Source: Burkholderia sp. MS389 (GTDB taxonomy: Bacteria > Pseudomonadota > Gammaproteobacteria > Burkholderiales > Burkholderiaceae). Taken from it: a DNA stretch of 64,000 bases. Below the pieces are notes generated by a model, which saw only the letters and a program-made list of their open reading frames with translations, was not told where the DNA came from and ran no database searches. Numbering within the stretch: the first letter of the stretch is position 1; every line of letters begins with the position of its first letter. Positions 38,029-45,948 of the stretch are shown here, piece after piece. Position numbers and translations under genes: made by a program. Location: positions 3,100,001-3,164,000 of the forward strand of contig NZ_CP045994.1 in assembly GCF_016899425.1 (NCBI RefSeq), in the 5' to 3' direction.

Positions 38029-38811
38029 TCAGGCCGTCCGGTCGCGGCGCCGCGTCAGGCGGCGCGCGACCAGCATCGGCAGCCGCATCGCGAAGCCGGC
38101 GAACAGGCGCAGGTGCATCCACGCAAGCAGCGCGTTGTCACGGCCGTAGTGAAAATGCGACACGCCGCCTTCGTGGCGGCCGAAATAGCGCACCGGCGCG
38201 TCGATGCGGATCGGGCGCACGCCGGCCCAGCACAGCCGCACGGCCGCTTCGGGATCGAAGTCGAAGCCGCGCATCCACGGCTGGCGCCGCATGATCGCCG
38301 CCAGCGGGGCGACCGGATACACGCGGAAGCCGTACAGCGAATCGCCGATCCCGGCCCACAGCGTCTCGAGGTCGGCCCACGCGTTCGACAGCCGGCGCCC
38401 CTGCACGCGCAACTGCGGCGCGCTGGCGTCGAACTTCGGCACGCCGAGCACCATCGCGTCGGGAGCGGCCTGCGACGCCGCCATGAACGCGGGAATCAGG
38501 TCGGCCGGATGCTGGCCGTCGGAATCCATCGTCAGCACGTGCGTGAAGCCGCTCGCGGCCGCCGCGTCGAGCCCCGCGAGCACCGCGGCGCCCTTGCCGC
38601 GATTCTCCGGCAGCACGATCACGCGCAGGCCGGGATCGCGCCCGGCCATCGCCTGCAGCCGTTCGGCGCTGCCGTCGGTGCTGCCGTCGACGACGACCCA
38701 CACCGGATTCCATTGCGCGCGGGCATTGCGCACGGTCGTGTCGACCTTGGCGCCCGGGTTGTAGCTCGGAATCAGGACGAGATGGGTGGACGACGCGTGC
38801 AGCTTGGACAT
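38029..38811 (-). CDS. Family 2 glycosyltransferase of the aryl-polyene-type cluster
   Basis: 260 residues with a GT-A fold: LVLIPSYNPG at the start, nucleotide-binding DGSTDGS (42-48) and the metal motif DSDGQH (D96/D98). The closest general type is dolichol-phosphate-mannose-synthase-like GT2. No membrane helices are obvious except a hydrophobic C-terminal stretch. It is the last gene of the minus arm of the pigment cluster, 125 bases after the chorismatase gene. In related clusters a glycosyltransferase attaches a sugar to the polyene lipid; donor and acceptor here are unknown. Confidence 0.83.
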   Translation of the reverse strand: MSKLHASSTHLVLIPSYNPGAKVDTTVRNARAQWNPVWVVVDGSTDGSAERLQAMAGRDPGLRVIVLPENRGKGAAVLAGLDAAAASGFTHVLTMDSDGQHPADLIPAFMAASQAAPDAMVLGVPKFDASAPQLRVQGRRLSNAWADLETLWAGIGDSLYGFRVYPVAPLAAIMRRQPWMRGFDFDPEAAVRLCWAGVRPIRIDAPVRYFGRHEGGVSHFHYGRDNALLAWMHLRLFAGFAMRLPMLVARRLTRRRDRTA

Positions 38812-38936
38812 GGGAACAGCCGATGGGGAAGACGGGGAGCCTGACAAAAGTGTATGACTTGCCGACGAACGCCGGCACGCGTCGTCGACGCCGGCCGCAG
38901 GCCCGGCCGGCTGCCCGATCGCGAGGCGCTCGCGCT

Positions 38937-40178
38937 TCATGACAGCCACTCCATCGCATGACCGGCGCTGGCCTCGATCTCGACCAGCAGGTCGTCGCGA
39001 CACACGTCCGCATGCACGAACAGCGGCCGAACGTGAGGACCGGCCGTGTCGCGCAGCACGCGATCGATCGCGGCCAGCGCCGCGGTGTCGCCGGCGTCGC
39101 GCACGTAGACGCGATAGTTCAGGTCGGCGAGCGAGAACGGGCCGTGCCCCTGCCGCGCGGCCTGCTCGAGCACGGCCGCGAGATTCGCGACCGTCTCGCG
39201 CGTCTGCGCGACGACGTCGCCGCGATGCACGGTACGGTGCCCGACGATGCTCGCGGTGCCCGAGACGAACAGCACCGGCGCCGCATGGTCGGCGGCCCAC
39301 GCGGCCGCGCGCGCGAACGTCGGCGCACGCGGGCCGTACTGCGCCGGATAGTGATACGCGCTGACCTGACGCGGATTCTCGATGGAATCGGCCGGCGTGC
39401 GGCTCGCGAGGAAATGAATCGCGAGCGGCGCGGCCGGCGATGCTTCGCCCGCGACCGGCATGACCGAACCGAGCGCGCACGCGGCCGGCACGCTGCCCGT
39501 GAGCGCGCGTCGGCACGCATCGAACGCACGCTGACGACCGATATTGAACTGACGATAGCGCTCGATCCCGCGCTGCACCGCGTTGATCGCCGGCACGGTG
39601 TTCCAGATCCGCAGCGGATGCGGCGTGCCGAGCGTATCGAGCAGGTCGAACAGCGCGCGGTACGCGTCGAATGTCGCGCGTTCGAGCGGCGTGCCGCCGT
39701 CGTGCGGCGCGTCGTACGCCGCGTCCGTCTCGTGCACGACGAGGCTGCCGAACACGAGCCCCGCCGTTTCGCTGTAGCGGTAGTGCAGCGCACCGCGCCG
39801 TTCGCTGCGCAGGTCGTGCGCATCGCATTGCCACAGTTCGCAGACGGCATCGCCCGGTGCGGCTTCGGCACCGAGCAGCGTCATCTGCACCGGGGCGACC
39901 GGCAGGTCGGGCGCGGCATCGGTCAGCATCCGCGCCAGCGCCTGCGCGCGCGACGCGTGCTGCGCGCCCGGTGCGCCGATGCACACCGCACCCAGCGCGC
40001 CGGGAAACACGCGATCGAGTCCGTCGCCCCGGCTGCGCGCGTCGTGCAGCAGCGCGACGAGCCGCGCATCGCTCATCTGGACGAGCCGCAGTGCGCGGCC
40101 GCCGACGTGCGCGAACGCCGGGGCGACGGGCAACGGCGAACTTGGGCGCCGTTCGGCGTGGGCTGGATGCACGGACAC
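38937..40178 (-). CDS. Chorismatase, FkbO/Hyg5/XanB2 type
   Basis: 413 residues. The C-terminal half has the YjgF-like fold of chorismatases, with YRVYVRDAGD, then FVHADVCRDDLLVEIEAS at the end; Cys393 and the acidic residues E400/E402 are the sort of residues that form the active site in this family. Enzymes of this family convert chorismate to dihydroxycyclohexadiene carboxylate, 3-hydroxybenzoate or 4-hydroxybenzoate; Xanthomonas XanB2 supplies the aryl starter of xanthomonadin. The pigment-cluster context favours a hydroxybenzoate product. The start is the GTG at 40178, preceded by GAGGAAA; a GTG at 40229 is less supported. Confidence 0.83.
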   Translation of the reverse strand: MSVHPAHAERRPSSPLPVAPAFAHVGGRALRLVQMSDARLVALLHDARSRGDGLDRVFPGALGAVCIGAPGAQHASRAQALARMLTDAAPDLPVAPVQMTLLGAEAAPGDAVCELWQCDAHDLRSERRGALHYRYSETAGLVFGSLVVHETDAAYDAPHDGGTPLERATFDAYRALFDLLDTLGTPHPLRIWNTVPAINAVQRGIERYRQFNIGRQRAFDACRRALTGSVPAACALGSVMPVAGEASPAAPLAIHFLASRTPADSIENPRQVSAYHYPAQYGPRAPTFARAAAWAADHAAPVLFVSGTASIVGHRTVHRGDVVAQTRETVANLAAVLEQAARQGHGPFSLADLNYRVYVRDAGDTAALAAIDRVLRDTAGPHVRPLFVHADVCRDDLLVEIEASAGHAMEWLS

Positions 40179-40266
40179 TTCGATTTCCTCACTATGCGGC
40201 GCAGGCCGCGCGACCACGCGGCACTGCACCGCGTTGCGTTACGTCAGGCCAACGCGGCGCGCTTCG

Positions 40267-40983
40267 TCACGCGAGCCCGCCGTTGACCGACAACACCTGC
40301 CCCGTCACATAGGCCGCGGCGTCGGACACCAGGTACGCGACCATCGCCGCGACTTCGTCGGGCCGGCCCGCGCGCTGCGCGGGCACGAGCTGCTTGATGC
40401 GTTCGGCGGGAAACGCGTGCTCGGCCATCGGCGACGCGATGATGCCGGGCGCCACCGCGTTCACGGTAATGCCACGCGACGCGAGCTCCAGCGACAGCGA
40501 CTTCGTCGCGCCGATCAGCCCCGCCTTCGCGGCCGCGTAGTTGGCCTGCCCGCGATTGCCGGTCACGCCGGCCACCGACGCGATGTTGACGATTCGGCCG
40601 CGCCGCGTACGGATCATCGGCAGCAGCAGCGGCTGCGTGACGTTGAAAAAGCCGTTGAGCGTCACGTCGATCACGCTGTGCCATTGCCGGCGCGACATGC
40701 CGGCCATCGGCGCGTCGTCGTGAATGCCCGCGTTGTTGACGAGGATCTGCACCGGCGCATCGTCGATGAACGGCTGCAGCGCGGCGAGCGTCGCATCGGC
40801 ATCGGTCACGTCGAACGCGATCGCGTGCGCGGCGCCACCGGCCGCGACGATCTGCTGCGCGACGGCCTCCGCCTGCGCGAGATGGCGGTTCGCCTGCACC
40901 CACACTTCATGGCCGGCCTGCGCGAGCGCCGTGCAGATTGCCTGCCCGAGTGCGCCGCTGCCGCCCGTCACGAGCGCCCGCAT
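40267..40983 (-). CDS. FabG-like 3-oxoacyl-ACP reductase of the pigment cluster
   Basis: 238 residues, classical short-chain dehydrogenase. The NADPH loop is TGGSGALGQA (6-15), NNAG is at 83-86 and the catalytic set is N110, S136, Y149 and K153. It reduces the beta-keto group in each round of polyene extension. It lies between the ACP gene (67-base gap) and the chorismatase gene (88-base gap) on the minus arm, which fits an ApeQ-like role rather than fatty-acid FabG. Confidence 0.9.
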   Translation of the reverse strand: MRALVTGGSGALGQAICTALAQAGHEVWVQANRHLAQAEAVAQQIVAAGGAAHAIAFDVTDADATLAALQPFIDDAPVQILVNNAGIHDDAPMAGMSRRQWHSVIDVTLNGFFNVTQPLLLPMIRTRRGRIVNIASVAGVTGNRGQANYAAAKAGLIGATKSLSLELASRGITVNAVAPGIIASPMAEHAFPAERIKQLVPAQRAGRPDEVAAMVAYLVSDAAAYVTGQVLSVNGGLA

Positions 40984-41050
40984 CGAATGGCTCCGTTCAT
41001 CGCGTTGTCACCTCGATCGACGCGGCCGCGTCGTCCGTCGAGCGCCGTCG

Positions 41051-41311
41051 TCACTTCGTGCGATGCGCGGCGACGTAGGCCGCCAGCGCACCGAGCGTCG
41101 CAAAGATCTTTTGGTTGTCCGGATTGTCCGAGCGCAGTTCGAAGCCGTATTTCTTCGAAATCAGCAGCGCGATTTCCAGGATGTCGATGGAGTCGAGCCC
41201 GAAACCTTCGCCATACAGCGGCATGTCGGCCGTCACTGTGTCGAGCGGGACGTCGTCGAGATTCAATTCGCCGATGATCAGCGTGGCGAGCTCTTGTTCC
41301 AGTGCGTTCAT
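41051..41311 (-). CDS. Acyl carrier protein of the pigment cluster
   Basis: 86 residues, acidic helical bundle. The phosphopantetheine serine is S41 in GLDSIDILE. Unlike fatty-acid AcpP the helix 2 start is FGLDSIDILEIALLISKKYGFE, the pattern common in aryl-polyene and related secondary-metabolite ACPs. It carries the aryl starter and the growing polyene. Two ATGs are adjacent (41314 and 41311). It is the first gene of the minus arm and the only ACP found in the cluster. Confidence 0.88.
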   Translation of the reverse strand: MNALEQELATLIIGELNLDDVPLDTVTADMPLYGEGFGLDSIDILEIALLISKKYGFELRSDNPDNQKIFATLGALAAYVAAHRTK

Positions 41312-41871
41312 CATGGGTGCGTGCAGGCGGCCCATGGCAGCGGGAGGTGCACGGAAACGGCAACCGTCGGGCACGCCCGGCGCGTGCGAAATCTCCGTCC
41401 CTCCGGCGTCTGCCGGCTTCCCCGCCTGCGTCGTTGGGGATCGTTTGTAAAAGTTACGCGGATTCTAGAGGAAGGGTATCGGGTCGTATACCGCGAATGG
41501 TTACAAGACTGGCGAGCCATCGCCGCGGCCCGTTTCGGGCGCGAACGCACGAGACGCTTGAGCCGCTTTGGATGGAAATGGACCGACCCCGCGAAATCGT
41601 TCGTCCGGTGCCATACAATCCGTTACAAAACCCGGTCGCCGCCGCCCCGAACCCGCGCGGCAGCGGCCCTAAAATGAGCGTGCCCGACCAGCGGCCCGGA
41701 CCCGCGTCCCGGCCACCATTCATATGATGTTTGACGGCCCGCTCCGCGTCCGTCCACGATCCGCCCGATGTTTCCAGTCATGCCGCATCCGCCCTTGCGC
41801 GCCGTTCCGGTTCGCCCGCCCGTCAGCCGCTGCAGCCCGGCCGCCGACCGCCGCGCGCCCGGAGGCCACCG
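41312..41871. promoter_or_regulatory. Divergent control region of the pigment cluster
   Basis: About 560 bases between the ACP gene and the membrane-protein gene, the only place from which both arms can be transcribed. It is locally less GC-rich around 41440-41640. GTTACAA occurs at 41502-41508 and 41622-41628, and its complement-like TTGTAA at 41447-41452. No assignable promoter, regulator gene or known operator was recognised, and no second ACP is encoded here. Confidence 0.5.
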
Positions 41872-42525
41872 ATGAGCCGGCTGCTGGCCGTCGTGCGCGG
41901 TGTCGCCGCAGTCGGCGCCGTGGCCGCCTACCAGGCCGGCGCGCACTACGCGAGCGCGACACCCGGCGCGCACGGCTTCGGTCTCGCGATGGCGCTCGTG
42001 CCGCCGCTGCTGCTCGCGCTGGGCGCGGCGCTGCGCTCGCCACGGCGCGCGTGGTTCGTGCCGGCCTGGCTGCTGGTTGCCGCCGCGCTGTGGGCCGCGC
42101 GCGCGCCGCTCGCGCGGCACTTCGAATGGGGCCTGTATCTGGAGCACGCGAGCTTCAACGTCGCGATGGCGCTGCTGTTCGGCCGCACCCTCGTGGCCGG
42201 CGAGGTGCCGCTGTGCACGCGCTTCGCGGCGATGATCCACGGCACGGTCACGCCGGCCGTCGCGCGCTACACGCGGCGGATCACGCTCGCGTGGACGCTG
42301 TTCTTCGTCGCGATCGCCGCCGTGTCGACACTGCTGTTCGCGACCGCGTCGATCGTCACGTGGTCGACCTTCGCGAACTATCTGTCGCTGCCGCTCGTCG
42401 CCGTGATGTTCGCGGCCGAGCATGCGTGCCGGCGTTTCGCGCTGCCGCACGAGCCGCGGCCGCGGATGGTCGACGCGGTGCGCGCGTATCGCGCGTCGAC
42501 CCACGCATCGCAGGGCTCGCGATGA
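41872..42525 (+). CDS. Small multi-pass membrane protein (COG4648/ApeG-like)
   Basis: 217 residues with about five or six hydrophobic segments. Features such as HFEWGLYLEHASFNVAMALLFGRTL and TPAVARYTRRITLAWTLFF fit the uncharacterised membrane protein that accompanies aryl-polyene clusters (ApeG in E. coli). Role unknown, perhaps in anchoring the assembly line or transferring product. A GGAGGCC site precedes the ATG at 41872. It opens the plus arm, 59 bases before the ligase gene. Confidence 0.8.
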   Translation: MSRLLAVVRGVAAVGAVAAYQAGAHYASATPGAHGFGLAMALVPPLLLALGAALRSPRRAWFVPAWLLVAAALWAARAPLARHFEWGLYLEHASFNVAMALLFGRTLVAGEVPLCTRFAAMIHGTVTPAVARYTRRITLAWTLFFVAIAAVSTLLFATASIVTWSTFANYLSLPLVAVMFAAEHACRRFALPHEPRPRMVDAVRAYRASTHASQGSR

Positions 42526-42584
42526 ATTCATGACCGGCGCGGCCCCGCGGCCGCGCCGGCCTTCGTTTCCGTCTTGACCGATTT

Positions 42585-44327
42585 ATGCCGACTCACCCGC
42601 TGGTATTCCATTCCTCGCCGGACCAAACGATCGCCTGGCGCGACGGCGCGCCCGTCACCGTGCGCGCGTTCGTCGCCGACGTCGCGCGCGTGGCCGCCGC
42701 GCTGCCCGCCGGCGGCCACGTGTTCAACGTGTGCCGCGACCGCTATCGCTTCGCGGTCAGCCTGTGCGCGGCGCTCGTCGCCGGCAGGATCAGCCTGCTG
42801 CCGTCGACGCACACGCCGGAAATGGTTCGCCAGCTCGCGTCGTTCGCACCCGACGCGTTCTGCCTGCACGACGCGCCCGATTGCACGATCGACCTGCCGC
42901 GCTTCGCGTATCCCGACGCCGCGCCCGGCGAACCGGCGAGCGACGCGCCGTTCGCCGTCCCGCAGATCGATGCGGCGCGGATCATGGCCTATGTGTTCAC
43001 GTCCGGCTCGACCGGCGAGCCGGTGCCGCACCGCAAGACCTGGGGCTTCCTGGTCGGCTGCGTGCGCGCGGCGGCCGATCGCCTCGGCCTGCTCGACGGC
43101 CGCGCGGCCACGCTGATCGGCACGGTGCCCGCGCAGCACATGTACGGCTTCGAGTCGACGGTGCTGCTCGCGCTGCTCGGCGGCCTCGCGCTCAGCAACC
43201 GCCAGCCGTTCTACCCGAGCGACATTCGCGACGAACTCGACGCGATCCCGCAGCCGCGCGTGCTCGTCACGTCGCCGATCCACCTGCGTGCGCTGCTGTC
43301 GGCCGGCCATGCGCTGCCGCGCGCGGCGCTCGTGCTGTCGGCCACCGCGCCGCTGTCGGAAAAGCTCGCGTGCGAGGCCGAGGCCGCGCTCGGCGCGCCG
43401 CTCGTCGAGATCTACGGCAGCACCGAGACCGGCCAGATCGCGACCCGTCGCACGTCGCAAGGCGCGGCGTGGGAACTGTTCCCGGATATCCGGCTCGACG
43501 CGCGCGACGCACCGGGCGGCGACGACAGCGGGCCGACCGTGTGGGTATCGGGCGGCCACGTCGAGGCGCCGGTGCCGATGGGCGATGCGCTCGAACTGCT
43601 CGGCGACGGCCGGTTCCTGCTGCACGGCCGCAAGGCCGACCTCGTCAACATCGCCGGCAAGCGCACGTCGCTCGCGTACCTGAACCATCAGCTCAACGCG
43701 ATCCCGCAAGTGGTCGACGGCGTGTTCTTCATGCCCGACGAAGCGGCGCCGGTGCACGGGGACACGGCGCTCGAACCGGTCACGCGGCTCGTCGCGCTCG
43801 TCGTCGCGCCGACGCTCGCGCCCGCCGATCTGCAGCGCGCGCTGCGCGAGCGGATCGATCCCGCGTTCATGCCGCGCCCACTCGTGTTCGTCGATGCGCT
43901 GCCGCGCAACGAAACGGGCAAGCTGCCGCGCGACGTGCTGGCCGCGCTCGTCGCGCAACATGCACGCGCGACGGCCGCGCCGCCGGCCGAGCACGACCCG
44001 GCCGGCCCACCCGCGCTCGCGTTCACGATCGCCGCCGACCATCCCGCGCTGCCCGGCCACTTCCCCGGCCATCCGGTCGTGCCGGGCGTCGTGCTGCTCG
44101 ATCACGCGATCCATACGATCGGTGCGGCGCTGAACCGTCCGCTGCACACGTGGCGGCTCGGGTCCGCGAAATTCCTGAGCCCGGTCGCGCCCGGCGAACC
44201 GCTCGCGCTCGCGTACGACGCCGCGGCCAGCGGCGCGATCCGCTTCACGGTGCGCGCCGGGTCGCGCGAGGTCGCGACCGGCGTGCTGTCCGCACCGCCG
44301 GCCGCGCAGGACGGCGCGCAGCGATGA
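42585..44327 (+). CDS. AMP-dependent acyl-ACP ligase fused to a hotdog dehydratase
   Basis: 580 residues. Residues 1-460 are an ANL-type adenylating ligase: FTSGSTGEP (138-146), YGSTETG (277-283) and the catalytic lysine in NETGK (446). Residues about 475-580 are a FabZ/ApeI-like hotdog domain with GHFPGHPVVPGVVLLDHA. The ligase should activate hydroxybenzoate and load it on the ACP; the hotdog part should dehydrate hydroxyacyl-ACP. In other clusters these are two separate proteins (ApeH and ApeI). The stop overlaps the next gene in an ATGA junction. Confidence 0.88.
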   Translation: MPTHPLVFHSSPDQTIAWRDGAPVTVRAFVADVARVAAALPAGGHVFNVCRDRYRFAVSLCAALVAGRISLLPSTHTPEMVRQLASFAPDAFCLHDAPDCTIDLPRFAYPDAAPGEPASDAPFAVPQIDAARIMAYVFTSGSTGEPVPHRKTWGFLVGCVRAAADRLGLLDGRAATLIGTVPAQHMYGFESTVLLALLGGLALSNRQPFYPSDIRDELDAIPQPRVLVTSPIHLRALLSAGHALPRAALVLSATAPLSEKLACEAEAALGAPLVEIYGSTETGQIATRRTSQGAAWELFPDIRLDARDAPGGDDSGPTVWVSGGHVEAPVPMGDALELLGDGRFLLHGRKADLVNIAGKRTSLAYLNHQLNAIPQVVDGVFFMPDEAAPVHGDTALEPVTRLVALVVAPTLAPADLQRALRERIDPAFMPRPLVFVDALPRNETGKLPRDVLAALVAQHARATAAPPAEHDPAGPPALAFTIAADHPALPGHFPGHPVVPGVVLLDHAIHTIGAALNRPLHTWRLGSAKFLSPVAPGEPLALAYDAAASGAIRFTVRAGSREVATGVLSAPPAAQDGAQR

Positions 44328-45301
44328 AGCGCACCGCATGGGCCGAGCGCCAGGAGCGCAGCAATGCGAGCCTGCTGCGCGCGATGACGTGGATCTCGCT
44401 GCGCTTCGGCCGACAGCGCGCGCGCATCGTGCTGCACCTGATCGCGACGTATTTCGTGCTGTTCTCGCCGGCCGCGTGCGCGGCGTCGCGCGACTACCTG
44501 CGCCGCGTGCTCGGCCGCCCCGCGCGCTGGCGCGACGTGTACCGGCACGTGTTCACGTTCGCGGCGACGATTCACGATCGCGTCTACCTGATGAACGGGC
44601 GCTTCGACCTGTTCGACATCCGGCTGCACGGCGAAACGCTCGTCGACGCCGCGCTCGCGGATGGGCGCGGCGCGTTCCTGATGGGCGCGCACCTCGGCAG
44701 CTTCGAGGTCGTGCGCGCGATCGGCCGCACGCGTCCGGACCTGCGCGTGGCCGTCACGATGTACGAGCAGAACGCGCGCAAGATCAATGCGACGCTCGCC
44801 GCGGTGAATCCGGCCGCGCAGCCGGAGGTGATTCCGCTCGGGCAGGTCGACTCGATGCTGAAGGTGCGCGAGCGCCTCGACGCGAACTGCATGGTCGGCA
44901 TGCTCGCCGATCGCACGCTGCTCGACGACGCGGCCGCGTCGCTGCGGCGCGTGACGCTGCTCGGCGCACCGGCCGCGTTTCCGCTCGGGCCGCTTTACAT
45001 GGCCGCGATGCTGAAGCGCCCGGTGATCTTCATGACGGGCCTCTATCGCGACGGCAACCGCTACGATGTGCACTTCGAAACGCTCGCCGATTTCTCCGAC
45101 GTGCGGCGCGATACGCGCACGGCGGCGGTCGATGCGGCGCTCGCGCGCTACGTCGCGCTGCTCGACAAGTACTGCCGCGCGGCGCCGTACAACTGGTTCA
45201 ACTATTTCGATTTCTGGAAGGACGGCGATGCCGCGGCTGCGCGCCGCGAGACGGTGCACGCCGGCGCCGACCTGCCCGCCACGAGGGATTCCGACGCATG
45301 A
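44324..45301 (+). CDS. LPLAT-family acyltransferase of the pigment cluster
   Basis: 325 residues of the HtrB/LpxL-like lysophospholipid acyltransferase family. The membrane-associated N-terminal segment (ARIVLHLIATYFVLFSPAA) precedes the catalytic HX4D/E-like motif in GAHLGSFEVV, with MLADRTLLDD downstream. It probably transfers an acyl or polyene-acyl chain to a lipid or sugar anchor at the inner membrane. Both ends are coupled by ATGA overlaps to the ligase and LolA-like genes. Confidence 0.86.
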   Translation: MKRTAWAERQERSNASLLRAMTWISLRFGRQRARIVLHLIATYFVLFSPAACAASRDYLRRVLGRPARWRDVYRHVFTFAATIHDRVYLMNGRFDLFDIRLHGETLVDAALADGRGAFLMGAHLGSFEVVRAIGRTRPDLRVAVTMYEQNARKINATLAAVNPAAQPEVIPLGQVDSMLKVRERLDANCMVGMLADRTLLDDAAASLRRVTLLGAPAAFPLGPLYMAAMLKRPVIFMTGLYRDGNRYDVHFETLADFSDVRRDTRTAAVDAALARYVALLDKYCRAAPYNWFNYFDFWKDGDAAAARRETVHAGADLPATRDSDA

Positions 45302-45948
45302 CCGCCGTTCGCCGCCGCCCGTTCCCGTTCCCGTTCTCGTCGCACCGCATCGTCCGCGTGGCGCGCGTGCTCGCCGCCACGGCCACCGCGATCGTGCTGG
45401 CCATGCCCGCACACGCAGCCGATGCCGGCTCGGCGTGGACCCTCGACCGGCTGATGTCGACGCTCGCGCAGCACAAGTCGGGCCGCGCGACCTTCACCGA
45501 GACGAAAACCCTGTCGATCGCCGCGCAGCCGATCGAATCGTCGGGTGAACTGATGTTCGTCGCACCCGACCATCTGGAAAAGCACACGCTGAGCCCGAAG
45601 CCCGAACACCTCGTCGTCGACGGCGACATGCTCACCGTCGAACGCAACAACCGCAAGTACACGCTTGCGCTCGCGCGCTATCCGGAACTCGGCGCGTTCA
45701 TCGACAGCATCCGCGCGACGCTGGCCGGCAACCGCTTCGCGCTCGAACAGGTGTACAAGGTCGCGCTGTCCGGACGCGGCGACGACTGGACGCTGACGCT
45801 CACGCCGCTCGATTCGCGGATGCTGAAGGTCGTCAGCACGATCACGCTCGACGGCACGCGCGACGTGTTGCGCAGCGTCGCGATCCGGCAGGCCGACGGC
45901 GATCGTTCGGTGATACGCCTGCAACCCGTCGCGGCGGACGCGAACTGA
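45298..45948 (+). CDS. LolA-like outer-membrane lipoprotein carrier
   Basis: 216 residues with a signal peptide (basic N-terminus, AIVLAMPAHAADA). The mature part has the LolA beta-barrel pattern: LMSTLAQHKSGRATFTETK, SSGELMFVAPDHLEKHT, VDGDMLTVERNNRKY. As a periplasmic carrier it probably shuttles the polyene lipid from the MMPL exporter to the outer membrane. It is coupled by ATGA to the acyltransferase and by TGATG to the exporter. Confidence 0.86.
   Translation: MTAVRRRPFPFPFSSHRIVRVARVLAATATAIVLAMPAHAADAGSAWTLDRLMSTLAQHKSGRATFTETKTLSIAAQPIESSGELMFVAPDHLEKHTLSPKPEHLVVDGDMLTVERNNRKYTLALARYPELGAFIDSIRATLAGNRFALEQVYKVALSGRGDDWTLTLTPLDSRMLKVVSTITLDGTRDVLRSVAIRQADGDRSVIRLQPVAADAN

Noticed and set aside
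40267-40983. Considered as fatty-acid fabG or phaB
   Set aside because: Position between a special ACP and a chorismatase, and the presence of a separate phaB at 52649-53392, point to the pigment pathway.
41302-41727. Plus-strand open frame in the pigment divergent spacer, considered as a second ACP or regulator
   Set aside because: Arg/Pro-rich, no phosphopantetheine motif or helix-turn-helix, no ribosome binding site.
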